Made by a program: the position numbers and the translations under genes | Assembly: GCF_018613855.1 (NCBI RefSeq) | Contig: NZ_JAGGPK010000033.1 | Coordinates: forward strand, 18,839-82,838 | Direction: 5' to 3' | DNA from: Arthrobacter sp. ISL-30 | GTDB taxonomy: Bacteria > Actinomycetota > Actinomycetes > Actinomycetales > Micrococcaceae | DNA: 64,000 nt | The notes under the pieces: model-generated | Told to the model about the DNA's origin: nothing | Seen by the model: the letters and a program-made list of their open reading frames with translations, nothing else | The model's database searches: none | Shown here: in pieces, positions 25,420 through 35,698 of the stretch | Numbering within the stretch: position 1 is the stretch's first letter | How the letters are laid out: each line of letters starts with the position of its first letter

Positions 25420-28099
25420 ATGAACAAATCAAGGACATGGAGAACGCTCGGAGCCGTCGTCGCCGCGGCTGCAATGCTTGCAGGAGTTGCAGCTCAGGCC
25501 TAGGCCGCAAGGCTCGATCCTGTACGAGCTGCCGAACAACGAACAATGCCTCAAGGGTCGGGGCAACTGTGCGGTCTACCCAAAATCCGCCCAGCTGCCC
25601 AGCGGCCGTCTGGTGGCGGCCTTCGAAAAGTCCACGGTCGTGGCCTCATCCGGGGCAGCCACAGGCCAGACGTTGCCCATCTACAAGAGCGACGATGACG
25701 GAACGTCATGGCAGCCGCTTGCTGAAGTTAAGGCTCCCGCTTACCTCTCCAGCGACCCGCAATATGCCAAGTACACGAGCAACTGGACGAGCTCTTATCT
25801 CTACACGCTCCCGGAGAATGTGGGCAACTTGACCGCCGGCACGCTGCTGCTGGCAAGCGTCGTCTCCGGCGAGGACTACTACTACACGGAGCGTAAGGCC
25901 GCCGACCCGAACTGGGTCCCCACGAACGACGGGGACCGGAAGGACATGGCAATTGCCCTTTACTCCAGCACTGACGAAGGCACCACATGGAAGGTCGTCA
26001 ACGTCATTGCGACCGGTGGCTGGCAGGGCGGCAGTGCCGGCGCTACCGGGGTGAATGTCGCCAAAGCCAACACCTACCGGCAGGTGGATCCCGTATGGGA
26101 GCCGTACCTGATGGTCCATGACGGAAAGCTCGTTGCCTACTACTCGGATGAAAACGAATACATCGGCTACGACCCGGCGACCGGTGTGGCTGTCCTGGAC
26201 CCAAACAACGACACGGCTGCGGACCCCCAGACGCAGATCCTCGCCCACAAGACGTGGGACGGAACCGGTACGGCATGGAGCGCTCCCGTCGTCGACATCG
26301 CCGGTAAGAATGTGACCTCCGGCGGCAAGACCTATATTGGCGGCGGGCGTCCGGGGATGACGAATGCTGTTCCCACGACCGATGGCAAGTGGTTCATCAC
26401 CTATGAGTATTGGGGCGGCGGCGCTAACGTCAGGTTCAAGATGGCCGCTGATCCGCTGAAATTCTACGCCGACGGCGATGCTGACGGCGAAGAGATCAGC
26501 CGGGCAGACGGCAAGCAGGGCCTCCTGCCCTTCGCGAGTGGTTCAGGCGGACTGTCCTGGGGCGGCAGTCCAGTCGTCATCAATCTCCCCGACGGACGCT
26601 TGGTGTACAACGCCGCCGGAAGCGGAGCCGTATGGGTGAACGAGAGCGGACGCAGCGACGGCGTCTGGACGAAGTACCAGACCTCGCTGGGAAGCGGCTA
26701 CAGCCGCACCCTGCAGTATGTCGCTGGCACCGGGCGAGTCCATATCCTGCAGGGAACCTGGGACGGAGCCACCGCCACAGCCATCATCCGCCACGCCGAC
26801 GTCGACCTCGGACATACCGAAGGCGTGTACTACCGGTTGGTAAACCGCAAGAACGGCCAGGTCATCGGCACGGGCGGGAATACCACCGACGCAAACATCG
26901 GCAACGCCGACGTACCCGATGTTAAGCTCGAAGACCTTGGGGCAACGTCCAAGCCTGACACCCAGTACTGGCACCTGGTTACCAAGGCTGATGGAAAGTC
27001 GACCCTGCTGAACAAGGCCGGCGGCCGCGAAGCGGCTATCTGGACTGGGAACGCCACCATCGGCCAGCGAATCGGGCAGTGGGTCGACCACTTGGCCGGC
27101 TGACTTTGGAATGTCACTCAAACATCGGACGGCTACTACACCTTCCAGGCTGCAAAGAACCCGAACGCGTACCTGACAGGCCCATCAGCCGGTGCGCCGC
27201 TCACGTTGCAGAACGCGACCACGGACGGCTCCCAGGAATGGCAGCTCGTCAAAGACCCTGCAACGGCTCCCGAGCCAAAAGTGTCGTTGACGGTTTCCGG
27301 TGCTGATCCGAACGCTGCAGGTTGGCGCCCCGGGCCGGCGAGCGTCGCGCTGGCGTTGAATGAGGGTGTGCAGGCCGATATCGAGTACCGTCTTGGTGTG
27401 GGAGAGTGGCAGCCCTACAGCGCACCCGTCCAGGTGTCCGGCGACGGCGAGACGGTCCTGTCCTACCGCGCAGTGGTTAACGGGGTCCCCGTGGAGAACT
27501 CCGGCGGTGCAGAAACTATCCGCATCGACGCGACCGCCCCGACGGTGGCCTTGGTCGGGGGCCCGACCGGTGACTACACCTTTGGCCATGACGCGGCAGC
27601 ACCGACCTGCGAAACCGCGGACGCGGTCTCGGGCCTGGCCTCGTGCACTGTCACCGGGGGAGGGGCCACGGTAGGGGGACACACCTACACCGCAACGGCC
27701 ACTGACAACGCCGGTAACGTCAGCACCGCTGAGCTGAAGTACACCGTTCTGCCTTGGACCGTTAGTGGTTTCATGGCACCGGTGGACATGGCAGGGGCCT
27801 GGAACACGGTCAAGGGCGGAAGCACTGTTCCGTTCAGGTTTGAGTTGTTCGACGGCGCGACCGAGCTCACCGACTTAAGCAAGGTCAAGTCCTTCAGCAC
27901 CGCGAGCGTGGCCTGCCCCGGCCCGGGAGCGGTGACCGATGAGATCGAAACCGTCACGACCGACGTGACGGGCCTGGTGTACCAGGACGGGCACTTCCAG
28001 CAGAACTGGAAGACGCCCAAGAAGGCAGGATCTTGCCTCCAGGTGACCATGACCGCTCAGGATGAAACCAAGCTCACCGCAAACTTCATCATCAAATAA
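25420..28099 (+). pseudogene. Secreted sialidase/BNR-like enzyme with PxKF-type C-terminus, broken
   Basis: A signal peptide (MNKSRTWRTLG, then VVAAAAMLAGVAAQA) ends at a stop at 25501. The mature protein continues one frame away (GSILYELPNNEQCLKGRGNC, IYKSDDDGTSWQPL Asp-box, YSSTDEGTTWKVV second Asp-box). An in-frame TGA at 27101-27103 splits it before a lectin-like stretch (SDGYYTFQAAKNPNAYL) and a C-terminal Ig/PxKF module (WNTVKGGSTVPFRFELF, FQQNWKTPKKAGSC). Intact, it would be a roughly 890-residue exo-acting glycosidase. It is controlled by the LacI double operator. Confidence 0.75.
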
Positions 28100-28114
28100 T
28101 CAACCACACATCCG

Positions 28115-28156
28115 GCGAGAGGGCCAGAACGGCGAAAACGCATCTGGCCCTCTCGC
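28115..28156 (+). terminator. Terminator hairpin
   Basis: GCGAGAGGGCCAGA (28115-28128) and TCTGGCCCTCTCGC (28143-28156) form a perfect 14-bp stem with a 14-nt loop, right after the PxKF stop. Confidence 0.8.
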
Positions 28157-28202
28157 TGCATCAGCATTGACAACAGCTGAAAACCGAACAAGGAGTATGG
28201 CC

Positions 28203-28805
28203 ATGACCCCCGAAGCAGCAGGACTCCCACCTCTGACGTGGACGGCAACCGAAAGCGAAGCGGAATACAACCACGCCGATTCCACTCTGACCCTGACAGC
28301 CGCGCCAGGAGTTGATTGGAGTAACGATTCCCTCGGCGGAGAGCAGCAGCACCGTGCATCGGCACTTGGCTTCACCGCGCCGACATCCTTTTCGCTGTCT
28401 GCCAGGGTCAGGGTTGAGTCGCCTCGGACGACCTTCGACGCCGGGGAGCTGAGTCTGTGGGCGGATCAGGATCACTGGGCCAAGCTCTGTTTCGAATACT
28501 CTGCCCACGGCGAGGCCATGGTGGTCAGCGTGGTGACCAACGACTACTCGAACGACTGCAACTCGGCTGTTGTTGCAGATCCATGGGCCTACCTGCGTGT
28601 ATGCCGCGTGGGCCCTGCATGGGCCTTCCATTCGTCTTTTGACGGCAAGAAATGGAGCTTCGTCCGCCTGTTCCGGTTGGATACGCACAATCCAGTCCAC
28701 GTCGGTTTCCTGTCGCAAGCGCCGTTGGGTGAGAGCTGCGTGGCGAGGTTCGACGAGATCCATTTCACGAGCAAAACACCCTCCGATGTGCGAGACGGTA
28801 GCTAG
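28203..28805 (+). CDS. DUF1349-family concanavalin-like protein
   Basis: 200 residues. ATG 28203 is chosen over 28197 because AGGAG (28191-28195) is then 7 bp away. DUF1349 pattern: LTLTAAPGVDWSNDSLGG, FSLSARVRVE, LSLWADQDHWAKLCFEYS, WAFHSSFDGKKWSFVRLF and VHVGFLSQAP. Such jelly-roll proteins resemble the C-terminal domain of GH43 xylosidases and may bind or process sugars. There is no signal peptide. It lies tail-to-tail with the LacI-type gene. Confidence 0.8.
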   Translation: MTPEAAGLPPLTWTATESEAEYNHADSTLTLTAAPGVDWSNDSLGGEQQHRASALGFTAPTSFSLSARVRVESPRTTFDAGELSLWADQDHWAKLCFEYSAHGEAMVVSVVTNDYSNDCNSAVVADPWAYLRVCRVGPAWAFHSSFDGKKWSFVRLFRLDTHNPVHVGFLSQAPLGESCVARFDEIHFTSKTPSDVRDGS

Positions 28806-28846
28806 CGCCGCGACTCTTACTCCTGTCAGTGCTGACGTGAAGGGAG

Positions 28847-29929
28847 CTACTTGTGCCCCGCGGTGCCTGGTGCCGGGCCAGTGGACCTGCGCGTGATGAG
28901 CTGCGATGTCAACCCCGTTGACGATGGCGGGGTGAAGCCCTCGATCTGCCCCAGCAGTTGTTGGACCGCGTTCCTGCCCTGCGCGGCGAAGTTCACCCGT
29001 AAGGTGGTGAGCGGCGGCGAGAAGTACCCGGCCTCGGGGATATCGTCGATGCCGGCGACACTGATGTCTTCGGGGATGCGGTAGCCCTGCTCGGTCAAGG
29101 CCAGCATGGCGCCCAGGGCCATCTGGTCGTTGGCAGCGACGACGGCGGTTGCCTCCAGTTTTCCGCGAAGGCCCGTTATTGCCTCGTAACCGGATCTGGC
29201 CGACCAGTCACCGTACACCACACCTTGGGAGTGAAGGGAAAGATCGGCGACGGCGGCTTCATAGGCCCTCCTCCGGTTCCGCGCTGCGGAATACGTGGTG
29301 GAACCCGCGATGTGGAGCAGGGTGCGGTGCCCGAGCCCGGCGAGGTGAGCGATGAGTGCCGGCAGGCCCACACTGGTCAGCTCGGAGCGGCGGTTGCTGA
29401 AGGCATCGTCCTCCTCGGCGGCAATATAGGCCGGCACCCGGAAATCGGCCGCTTCGAAGGCCTGGGTCATTTCATCCGTTGAGGCCAAAGCCAGCACCCC
29501 GGCCAGGTCGTGCTGCATGATTAGTTCCAGCGCGTCGTTGATGGCGTCCGCGTTGCTCATGTCCAGCGTCACGATGTCCAGCAGGTAGCCGGCCTGGCGT
29601 GCCGCGACGCTCGCTCCCTGCGCGATCTTGCTGGGTCCCACCTGGTCAATCTCATGTGTCAGTGCACCAATGCGCTGCGAGCGCCCGGTGGTCAGCGACC
29701 TCGCCGCCAGGTTGGGGCGGTAGCCGAGCTCCTGCAGGGCATCCATCACCCGGGTCTTGGTTTGGGGGCGGATGCCCTCGTAACCCCTCAGCAACCGGCT
29801 CACCGTCTGATGGGACACGCCTGCTACGCGGGCAACGTCATAGATAGTGGGGGGCTTGGCAGGAGCGCCCTCGGCAGCAGGATCGGTGGATCCGGCCTTG
29901 GCTGTCTCTCCCGGCGTCTCCCGAACCAT
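28847..29929 (-). CDS. LacI-family transcriptional repressor
   Basis: 360 residues from the ATG at 29929 (GGGAGG upstream); longer starts at 29962 and 30025 would run toward the operator. The HTH is the LacI type (TIYDVARVAGVSHQTVSRLL), followed by a hinge and a periplasmic-binding-like sensor domain (GDWSARSGYEAI, AANDQMALGAM, SVAGIDDIPEAGYFSPPL). It is divergent from the GH42 gene, with two matching operators between. An oligosaccharide inducer, perhaps a galactoside, is expected. Confidence 0.88.
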   Translation of the reverse strand: MVRETPGETAKAGSTDPAAEGAPAKPPTIYDVARVAGVSHQTVSRLLRGYEGIRPQTKTRVMDALQELGYRPNLAARSLTTGRSQRIGALTHEIDQVGPSKIAQGASVAARQAGYLLDIVTLDMSNADAINDALELIMQHDLAGVLALASTDEMTQAFEAADFRVPAYIAAEEDDAFSNRRSELTSVGLPALIAHLAGLGHRTLLHIAGSTTYSAARNRRRAYEAAVADLSLHSQGVVYGDWSARSGYEAITGLRGKLEATAVVAANDQMALGAMLALTEQGYRIPEDISVAGIDDIPEAGYFSPPLTTLRVNFAAQGRNAVQQLLGQIEGFTPPSSTGLTSQLITRRSTGPAPGTAGHK

Positions 29930-29997
29930 CCGGCCTCCCCTCGGCGCATCCTGCAGTGTCATCCGACGCAGGCAGTGGATCCCTTCCACTGCAGCGA

Positions 29998-30057
29998 GTT
30001 TACCGGAAACATTTCTTCTTGGCATCTATTGTTTCCGGTAACATCCTGCCGTAACGT
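29998..30057 (+). promoter_or_regulatory. LacI-type operators and GH42 promoter
   Basis: An imperfect site GTTTACCGGAAACA (29998-30011) and a perfect TGTTTCCGGTAACA (30030-30043) are 32 bp apart. The promoter has -35 TTGTTT (30029-30034), 17 bp, -10 TAACGT (30052-30057), the same layout as at 24944. The first site also covers the regulator's own leader. Confidence 0.75.
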
Positions 30058-30101
30058 ATCTCACACAACACTTTCGAGCACGACGACGGAGTACACGTTC
30101 C

Positions 30102-32207
30102 ATGACTCTTTCCCAGCCCTTGCACCATCCCAGCGGACTCCTATTTGGTGTGGCGTACTACCCCGAATACCACCTGACCCACCGCCTTACCGAAGATCTG
30201 GACCTGATGCACAGTGCCGGGATCAATGTGATCCGGGTGGGGGAATCCGTATGGTCCACCTGGGAGCCCCGGGACGGGGAATTTGATCTCGCCTGGCTGG
30301 CTCCCGTCCTGGATGCTGCCCATGAGCGGGGCATCCAGGTGATCCTCGGTACGCCAACCTACGCCATCCCGCCTTGGCTGCAGACGGCGCATCCGGAGAT
30401 CGCTGCTGAGCGGCGTCCCGGTGAAAAAATCCCGTGGGGCGCACGCCAGGAAGTGGACTACACGAATCCGGCTTTCCTGTTCCACGCCGAGCGGGTCATC
30501 CGAGCCGTGCTGGGCCGCTATGCCGGGCATCCGGCAATCATCGGCTACCAGGTGGACAACGAGCCAGGCCTTGAACTGTTCCACAACCATGGTGTTTTTG
30601 TGCGCTTTGTCCGGTCCCTGAAGGCGCAGTACGGCGACGTCGAAACGCTGAACCGCGAATGGGGCCTTACCTACTGGTCACACCGCATCGGCGACTGGTC
30701 CGAGCTGTGGCGCCCCCACGGCAACACGTTTCCCCAATATGACCTGGCCTGGCGGCGCTTTCAGGCCGAACTGACCACGAACTTCATTTCTTGGCAGGCA
30801 GGACTCGTGGCCGAGTACAGCAGGCCGGACCAGTTCGTCACCACCTGCCTGCAGTACCCACGGCGGGCCCTGGATGACCAGAAACTGTTTGAGAACCTCA
30901 ACATCGGAGCCGGCAACCCGTACTACGGGATGCAGGAGCATCTCAACGCAGCCCGGAAGCTTGACCAGCCCAACTACTGGACCACCACAGGCGTCGCACG
31001 ACTGTTCCGGCAGGCGGACCGGATGTATTCCTCCAAGCAGTCCCGCTACCTGGTCACCGAAACCAACGCCCAGTCCATCGGTACGGGTGACCAGAACTTC
31101 CCGCCGTATCCGGGCCAGCTCAAGCAGTCCGCCTACGCGCTGGTCTCACGCGGTGCCGCGATGATCGAGTACTGGCACTGGCACACCCTCCCCTACGGAG
31201 CTGAAACCTACTGGGGCGGTGTGCTGCCGCACAGCCTGAAACCAGGAAGGGTGTACGCCGAAGTGGCAGACATCGGAGCCGAATTCAAGCAGCTGGGGAA
31301 GACGCTGGACGGGTACGAACCGGATGCTGACGTGGCAATCCTGTGGTCCAATCCCAGCCGGTTCGCCATGCAGTTCATGCCGCCGCTGCACAGCAAAGGA
31401 AAGGGCGACGACGAATCATACGAACGCATCGTGGACGCCTTCCATCGCGGGGTCATCGGCGGGGGAGGCCAGGCGCGGATCCTCCACGTCAGCCAGGCGC
31501 ACGAATCCGGCGCGGCGGAGCTGGCCCGGGCGTTTCCCATCCTGGTGGGCGCCGGCCTCTACATCACCTCGGACCAGGACCTCCAGCTCCTGCGGGACTA
31601 CGTCCGGCTGGGCGGGCACCTCATCGTCGGACCGCGCACGGCCTATGCCGACGACGAAGCCCGGGCCAGGGTGGCCGTCGCCCCGGACACCCTGAGCGGA
31701 CTGGCCGGCAGCTGGTACGAGGAGTATTCCAACCTTGAAGCCCCCGTGCGGGTCATCAGTGCACCCGGCGGGCTGGACCTGGACGAGACAGCCTACGCGG
31801 AAGCCTGGATCGACGGACTCCAGCTGGACGGCGCAGACGTCCTGGCCCAGTACGACCACCCCCGGTTCGGGGACTTTCCCGCCGTCACCACCCAACAGCA
31901 TGGCCACGGCCGGATAACCATGGTGGGCTGCGTCCCCACCACCGGACTGGCCCGCGGAATCTTCAGGTGGGCGGCCCCGACCGCCGTCGCTGAAGAACTG
32001 GCCGGGGACCTCCACCTGCCGCTGTATGCGTCCTCGGGACAGGTATCCGACGGCCGGCGCGCCTGGTTCATCTTCAACTGGGGATGGGACAAGCAGGAAA
32101 TCACCCTTTCGCTCCCCGTCCTCGACGCAGTCTCCGGCACCAGCTACGAGGCAGGAACCAATCTCTCACTGGGCGCGTGGTCAACGCGTACATTCCTCAG
32201 CCGGTGA
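30102..32207 (+). CDS. GH42 beta-galactosidase
   Basis: 701 residues, normal for GH42. The catalytic acid/base is Glu154 in VDNEPG, and the likely nucleophile is Glu320 in LVTETNAQS. The usual GH42 start (LFGVAYYPEYH) and the MIEYWHWHTLPYGAETYWGG segment are present. A trimerisation-type domain (about 400-600) and a C-terminal beta domain follow. There is no signal peptide, so the enzyme acts on imported oligosaccharide. It leads an operon with a sugar ABC importer. Confidence 0.92.
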   Translation: MTLSQPLHHPSGLLFGVAYYPEYHLTHRLTEDLDLMHSAGINVIRVGESVWSTWEPRDGEFDLAWLAPVLDAAHERGIQVILGTPTYAIPPWLQTAHPEIAAERRPGEKIPWGARQEVDYTNPAFLFHAERVIRAVLGRYAGHPAIIGYQVDNEPGLELFHNHGVFVRFVRSLKAQYGDVETLNREWGLTYWSHRIGDWSELWRPHGNTFPQYDLAWRRFQAELTTNFISWQAGLVAEYSRPDQFVTTCLQYPRRALDDQKLFENLNIGAGNPYYGMQEHLNAARKLDQPNYWTTTGVARLFRQADRMYSSKQSRYLVTETNAQSIGTGDQNFPPYPGQLKQSAYALVSRGAAMIEYWHWHTLPYGAETYWGGVLPHSLKPGRVYAEVADIGAEFKQLGKTLDGYEPDADVAILWSNPSRFAMQFMPPLHSKGKGDDESYERIVDAFHRGVIGGGGQARILHVSQAHESGAAELARAFPILVGAGLYITSDQDLQLLRDYVRLGGHLIVGPRTAYADDEARARVAVAPDTLSGLAGSWYEEYSNLEAPVRVISAPGGLDLDETAYAEAWIDGLQLDGADVLAQYDHPRFGDFPAVTTQQHGHGRITMVGCVPTTGLARGIFRWAAPTAVAEELAGDLHLPLYASSGQVSDGRRAWFIFNWGWDKQEITLSLPVLDAVSGTSYEAGTNLSLGAWSTRTFLSR

Positions 32208-32263
32208 GCACTACCGGATCGACTGATCCAACTTCACACAAAAAAAGCACAGAAAGAGCCACG

Positions 32264-33619
32264 ATGAAGAAGGCCTCAACAACAGCGGCGGCCATGGCCG
32301 TCCTCGCCGGCATCACCGGATATATGATCACCGGCTGCTCGCCCGCGGGCAGCACCACGCCGGCCAAGGACGCCGCACCGGTGGCCAGGGAAGAATTCGA
32401 CAAGGCCATGCAGACGCCCACCAAGCTTACGTTCTGGACCTGGCTCCCGGACGTGGACCAGGAAGTGGCCCTGTTTGAGAAGAAGTACCCGCAGATCGAC
32501 GTCACCGTTGAGAACGTAGGCCAGGGCGGGGAGCACTACCAGAAGGTCCGCACCGCCCTTAAGTCCGGCGAGGGCGCCCCGGACGTCATCCAGGTGGAGT
32601 ACCAGTACATCTCCTCGTTCAACCTCACGGATTCACTGCTGGACCTCCGCAGGTATGGCGCGGATGACATCAAGGATGACTACGTGGGCTGGGCCTGGAA
32701 CCAGGTGTCGGACGACAAGGGCGTCTGGGCCATCCCGCAGGACGTGGGACCCATGGGCAACCTGTACCGCAAGGACCTCATGGAGAAAGCCGGCCTCACC
32801 AAGGCCCCCGCAACGTACCAGGAGTACGCTGACGCGGCCAAGGCCGTGAAGGAAAAGACCGGCGCGTACATCTCCAACCTGCCCACCAATGATCCCGCCC
32901 AGGTGGTGGGGCTGTTGTGGCAGGCCGGCGTGAAGCCCTTCGGGTACGACGGCGACAAGACCGTCAGCATCGACGTCAACAGTGCGAAAGCCAAGGAAGT
33001 CCTGGGTTACTGGCAGGACCTCATCCAGAAGGACCTGGTGTCCGTGGACGCCGACTTCAACGACCAGTACTACCAGGGCCTGGCCAGCGACAAATACGCC
33101 GGCTGGCTCACGGCAGCCTGGGCGCCCATCTTCCTCCAAGGCACCGCGGCGGACACCGCCGGCAAATGGAATGCAGCCCCGCTGCCGCAGTGGGAAGCAG
33201 GCCAGAACGTCTCCGGCAACTGGGGCGGTTCCTCGGACGCCGTCCTGAAGACCACCAAGAACCCCATCGCCGCTGCTGAACTGGCCAAGTTCATCAACCA
33301 CGACGACGAGTCCACCGCCATGTTCGCCAACAAGCAGTTCCTCTTCCCGGCCGCCAAGAGCGTCCTGGAAGACCCGGCGTTCACCGGCAAGAAGGTGGAC
33401 TTCTTCGGCGGCCAGGAGGTCAATAAGCTCTTCGCCGGCATCGCCGACACCGTGGACACCGACTTCCAGTGGCTGCCGTTCACCGACTTCGCCTACTCCT
33501 CCTTCAACGAAAAAGTGGGCACTGTGATCGGTGCCAAGGGCGATCTGGGCGCGGCCCTGGACGCCTGGCAGGCGGACCTTGAGGGTTACGCCAAGGACCA
33601 GGGCTTCACCGTCAAGTAG
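32264..33619 (+). CDS. Sugar-binding lipoprotein (ABC importer, GH42 operon)
   Basis: 451 residues. The start at 32264 gives a signal peptide (MKKASTTAAAMAVLAG) and lipobox ITGC. The mature part starts KLTFWTWLPDVDQEVALFEK, a class I sugar-binding protein pattern. Frames open further upstream belong to the GH42 3' end. It supplies galacto-oligosaccharide-like substrates to the permeases at 33693 and 34643; the exact ligand is unknown. Confidence 0.9.
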   Translation: MKKASTTAAAMAVLAGITGYMITGCSPAGSTTPAKDAAPVAREEFDKAMQTPTKLTFWTWLPDVDQEVALFEKKYPQIDVTVENVGQGGEHYQKVRTALKSGEGAPDVIQVEYQYISSFNLTDSLLDLRRYGADDIKDDYVGWAWNQVSDDKGVWAIPQDVGPMGNLYRKDLMEKAGLTKAPATYQEYADAAKAVKEKTGAYISNLPTNDPAQVVGLLWQAGVKPFGYDGDKTVSIDVNSAKAKEVLGYWQDLIQKDLVSVDADFNDQYYQGLASDKYAGWLTAAWAPIFLQGTAADTAGKWNAAPLPQWEAGQNVSGNWGGSSDAVLKTTKNPIAAAELAKFINHDDESTAMFANKQFLFPAAKSVLEDPAFTGKKVDFFGGQEVNKLFAGIADTVDTDFQWLPFTDFAYSSFNEKVGTVIGAKGDLGAALDAWQADLEGYAKDQGFTVK

Positions 33620-33692
33620 CCCGCACCCGGCGGGAGGCAGCACCCACGCCAGCCTCCCGCCGTCGGGCCTTTTCAAACCTAAGGAATTACCA

Positions 33693-34646
33693 GTGGCCAG
33701 CAACACCCTTCCGGCGGCCAAAGCCGCCGGCCCCCGCAGGCGGCGCGCCTCAGCGTCGCGCCGCACCCAAACCAGGGCGGCATACCTTTTTGTACTCCCG
33801 TTCTTCCTCGTCTTCGCCGCGATGCTCATCGTCCCCCTGGGCTACGCCGGCTACCTCAGCCTCTTCAAGAGCCAGCTCATCGGAGGCCTCTCCTTCGCCG
33901 GCCTCGCCAACTACGCCGAAGCCCTCAGCGATCCCGATTTCCTGGGCGGGGTGGGCCGGATGAGCCTCTTCCTGCTGGTCCAGGTCCCCATAATGCTGGG
34001 CGTTGCCCTGTTCCTGGCCCTCGCACTGGACAGCGGCAGAGTCCGCGGCGGCAAGGCCCTGCGCCTGCTGTACTTCATGCCGTACGCCGTGCCCGGCGTC
34101 GTGGCCACGCTCATGTGGGGCTACCTCTACGGCCGGGATTTCGGGCCCTTCGCCCAGATCTTCCAGTCGCTGGGCATGGGCGCGCCGGACTTCCTCAGCC
34201 CGCAATCCGTCCTGGGCTCCATGATGAACATCGTCACGTGGGAGTTCGTGGGCTACAACATGATCATCATGTACGCGGCGCTGCGCGGCATCCCCAGCGA
34301 GCTCTACGAAGCAGCGGAGATCGACGGCGCCAGCCAGTTCCGGATCGCCTGGAACATCAAGATCCCCGCCATCCGCCCAGCGATCATCCTCACGGTCATC
34401 TTCTCCATCATCGGCACGTTCCAGCTCTTCAACGAGCCCAGCCTCCTGGATTCGATTGCCCCCGACGCCATCACCAACGGCTTCACGCCCAACTTCTACG
34501 CCTACAACCTCGCGTTCGTGAACCAGGACGTCAACTATGCGGCGGCCATCGCGTTCCTGCTGGGCGGCGTCATCGCCGTGATCTCCTACGTGGTGCAGCT
34601 GCAGACCCAGCGCGCCGAACGCAAGCAGCGAAAGAGCATGCCATGA
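33693..34646 (+). CDS. Sugar ABC transporter permease (MalF type)
   Basis: 317 residues from a GTG with AAGGA upstream. A very basic N-terminus precedes TM1 (AAYLFVLPFFLVFAAMLIVP). The EAA loop is ELYEAAEIDGASQFRIAWNI. It ends in an ATGA overlap with the next permease gene. No ATPase gene is in the operon, so a shared ATPase is assumed. Confidence 0.9.
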   Translation: MASNTLPAAKAAGPRRRRASASRRTQTRAAYLFVLPFFLVFAAMLIVPLGYAGYLSLFKSQLIGGLSFAGLANYAEALSDPDFLGGVGRMSLFLLVQVPIMLGVALFLALALDSGRVRGGKALRLLYFMPYAVPGVVATLMWGYLYGRDFGPFAQIFQSLGMGAPDFLSPQSVLGSMMNIVTWEFVGYNMIIMYAALRGIPSELYEAAEIDGASQFRIAWNIKIPAIRPAIILTVIFSIIGTFQLFNEPSLLDSIAPDAITNGFTPNFYAYNLAFVNQDVNYAAAIAFLLGGVIAVISYVVQLQTQRAERKQRKSMP

Positions 34647-35569
34647 CAACCAGCACCGCACCCCTCGCGGCCCCCACGGCCGTTCCCGGCACAGAGAAGC
34701 CACGCACCTCGAAGCGCCAGCGCGGGATGGAACGCAGCACGCTGCTGACGGTCCTGCTTTGGCTGTGCGCCGGATACTTCGTCCTCCCGCTGTTCTGGCT
34801 GCTGATCGCCAGCACCAAGGACAACGCGGACCTGTTCTCCACGTTCGGCCTGTGGTTCGGGAACCGGTTTGCCCTGTGGGAGAACCTGGTGTCCGTGTTC
34901 ACGGTCCGCAACGGATTGTTCCTTCAGTGGGTGCTGAACACCGTGCTTTATGCTGGCCTCAGCGCTGTGGGGGCCTCGGTACTGGCCACCACCGCCGGGT
35001 ACGCCTTCGCCAAGTACAGGTTCCCCGGCGACAAGCTCCTGTTCAGCATCAACCTCGGCGCCATCATGATCCCCCTGACCGCCCTGGCCCTGCCCACGTA
35101 TCTCCTCTTCAACAGTGCAGGCCTGACCAATACCCCCTGGGCGGTGATCCTGCCCTCCCTGGTCAGCCCGTTCGGCGTGTACCTGATGCGCGTCTACGCA
35201 GCAGACGCGATCTCAGATTCACTCATCCAAGCCGCCCGGGTGGACGGCGCTGGTGAATTCCGGATCTTCTGGCAGGTGGGATTCAGACTCCTGGGCCCCG
35301 GCGTCGTAACTGTTTTCCTCTTCGCACTCGTGGCCACGTGGAACAACTATTTCCTGCCACTCATCATGCTGAACAGCTCGTCCCTGTATCCGCTCACGGT
35401 GGGACTGGCCCAGCAGCAGGCGGCCAGCGCGGCCGGAGGCGGCGCGCAGGCCCTGTTTTCCACCGTCATCACAGGCTCCCTGGTGAGTATCGTTCCGCTG
35501 ATCATCGCCTTCCTGGTGCTGCAGCGGTACTGGCAGGCCGGGCTAACCACTGGTGGCGTCAAGGAATAG
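34643..35569 (+). CDS. Sugar ABC transporter permease (MalG type)
   Basis: 308 residues. A polar N-terminus of about 35 residues is followed by TM1 (TLLTVLLWLCAGYFVLPLFW) and five further helices. The EAA-loop segment reads SLIQAARVDGAGEFRIFWQV. It is the last gene of the GH42 operon; a hairpin follows at 35658. Confidence 0.9.
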   Translation: MTTSTAPLAAPTAVPGTEKPRTSKRQRGMERSTLLTVLLWLCAGYFVLPLFWLLIASTKDNADLFSTFGLWFGNRFALWENLVSVFTVRNGLFLQWVLNTVLYAGLSAVGASVLATTAGYAFAKYRFPGDKLLFSINLGAIMIPLTALALPTYLLFNSAGLTNTPWAVILPSLVSPFGVYLMRVYAADAISDSLIQAARVDGAGEFRIFWQVGFRLLGPGVVTVFLFALVATWNNYFLPLIMLNSSSLYPLTVGLAQQQAASAAGGGAQALFSTVITGSLVSIVPLIIAFLVLQRYWQAGLTTGGVKE

Positions 35570-35657
35570 CAGCACCCGCAGGAAGCCAGGGAGAGGCGTC
35601 GAAGGGGCCTCGGCCGGATTCTTTCCAGAAAGGGGTGGCATATTCAAAAATCGCCAA

Positions 35658-35698
35658 GGCGGGACAGGTAGGTTGCGCAAGTTGCCCCCTGTCCCGCC
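35658..35698 (+). terminator. Terminator hairpin after GH42 operon
   Basis: GGCGGGACAGG (35658-35668) pairs with CCTGTCCCGCC (35688-35698), an 11-bp perfect stem with a 19-nt loop. Confidence 0.7.

Noticed and set aside
27101..27103. UGA recoding (selenocysteine or readthrough) in the secreted enzyme
   Set aside because: No SECIS-like hairpin follows and the signal peptide is also out of frame, so simple gene breakage is more likely.
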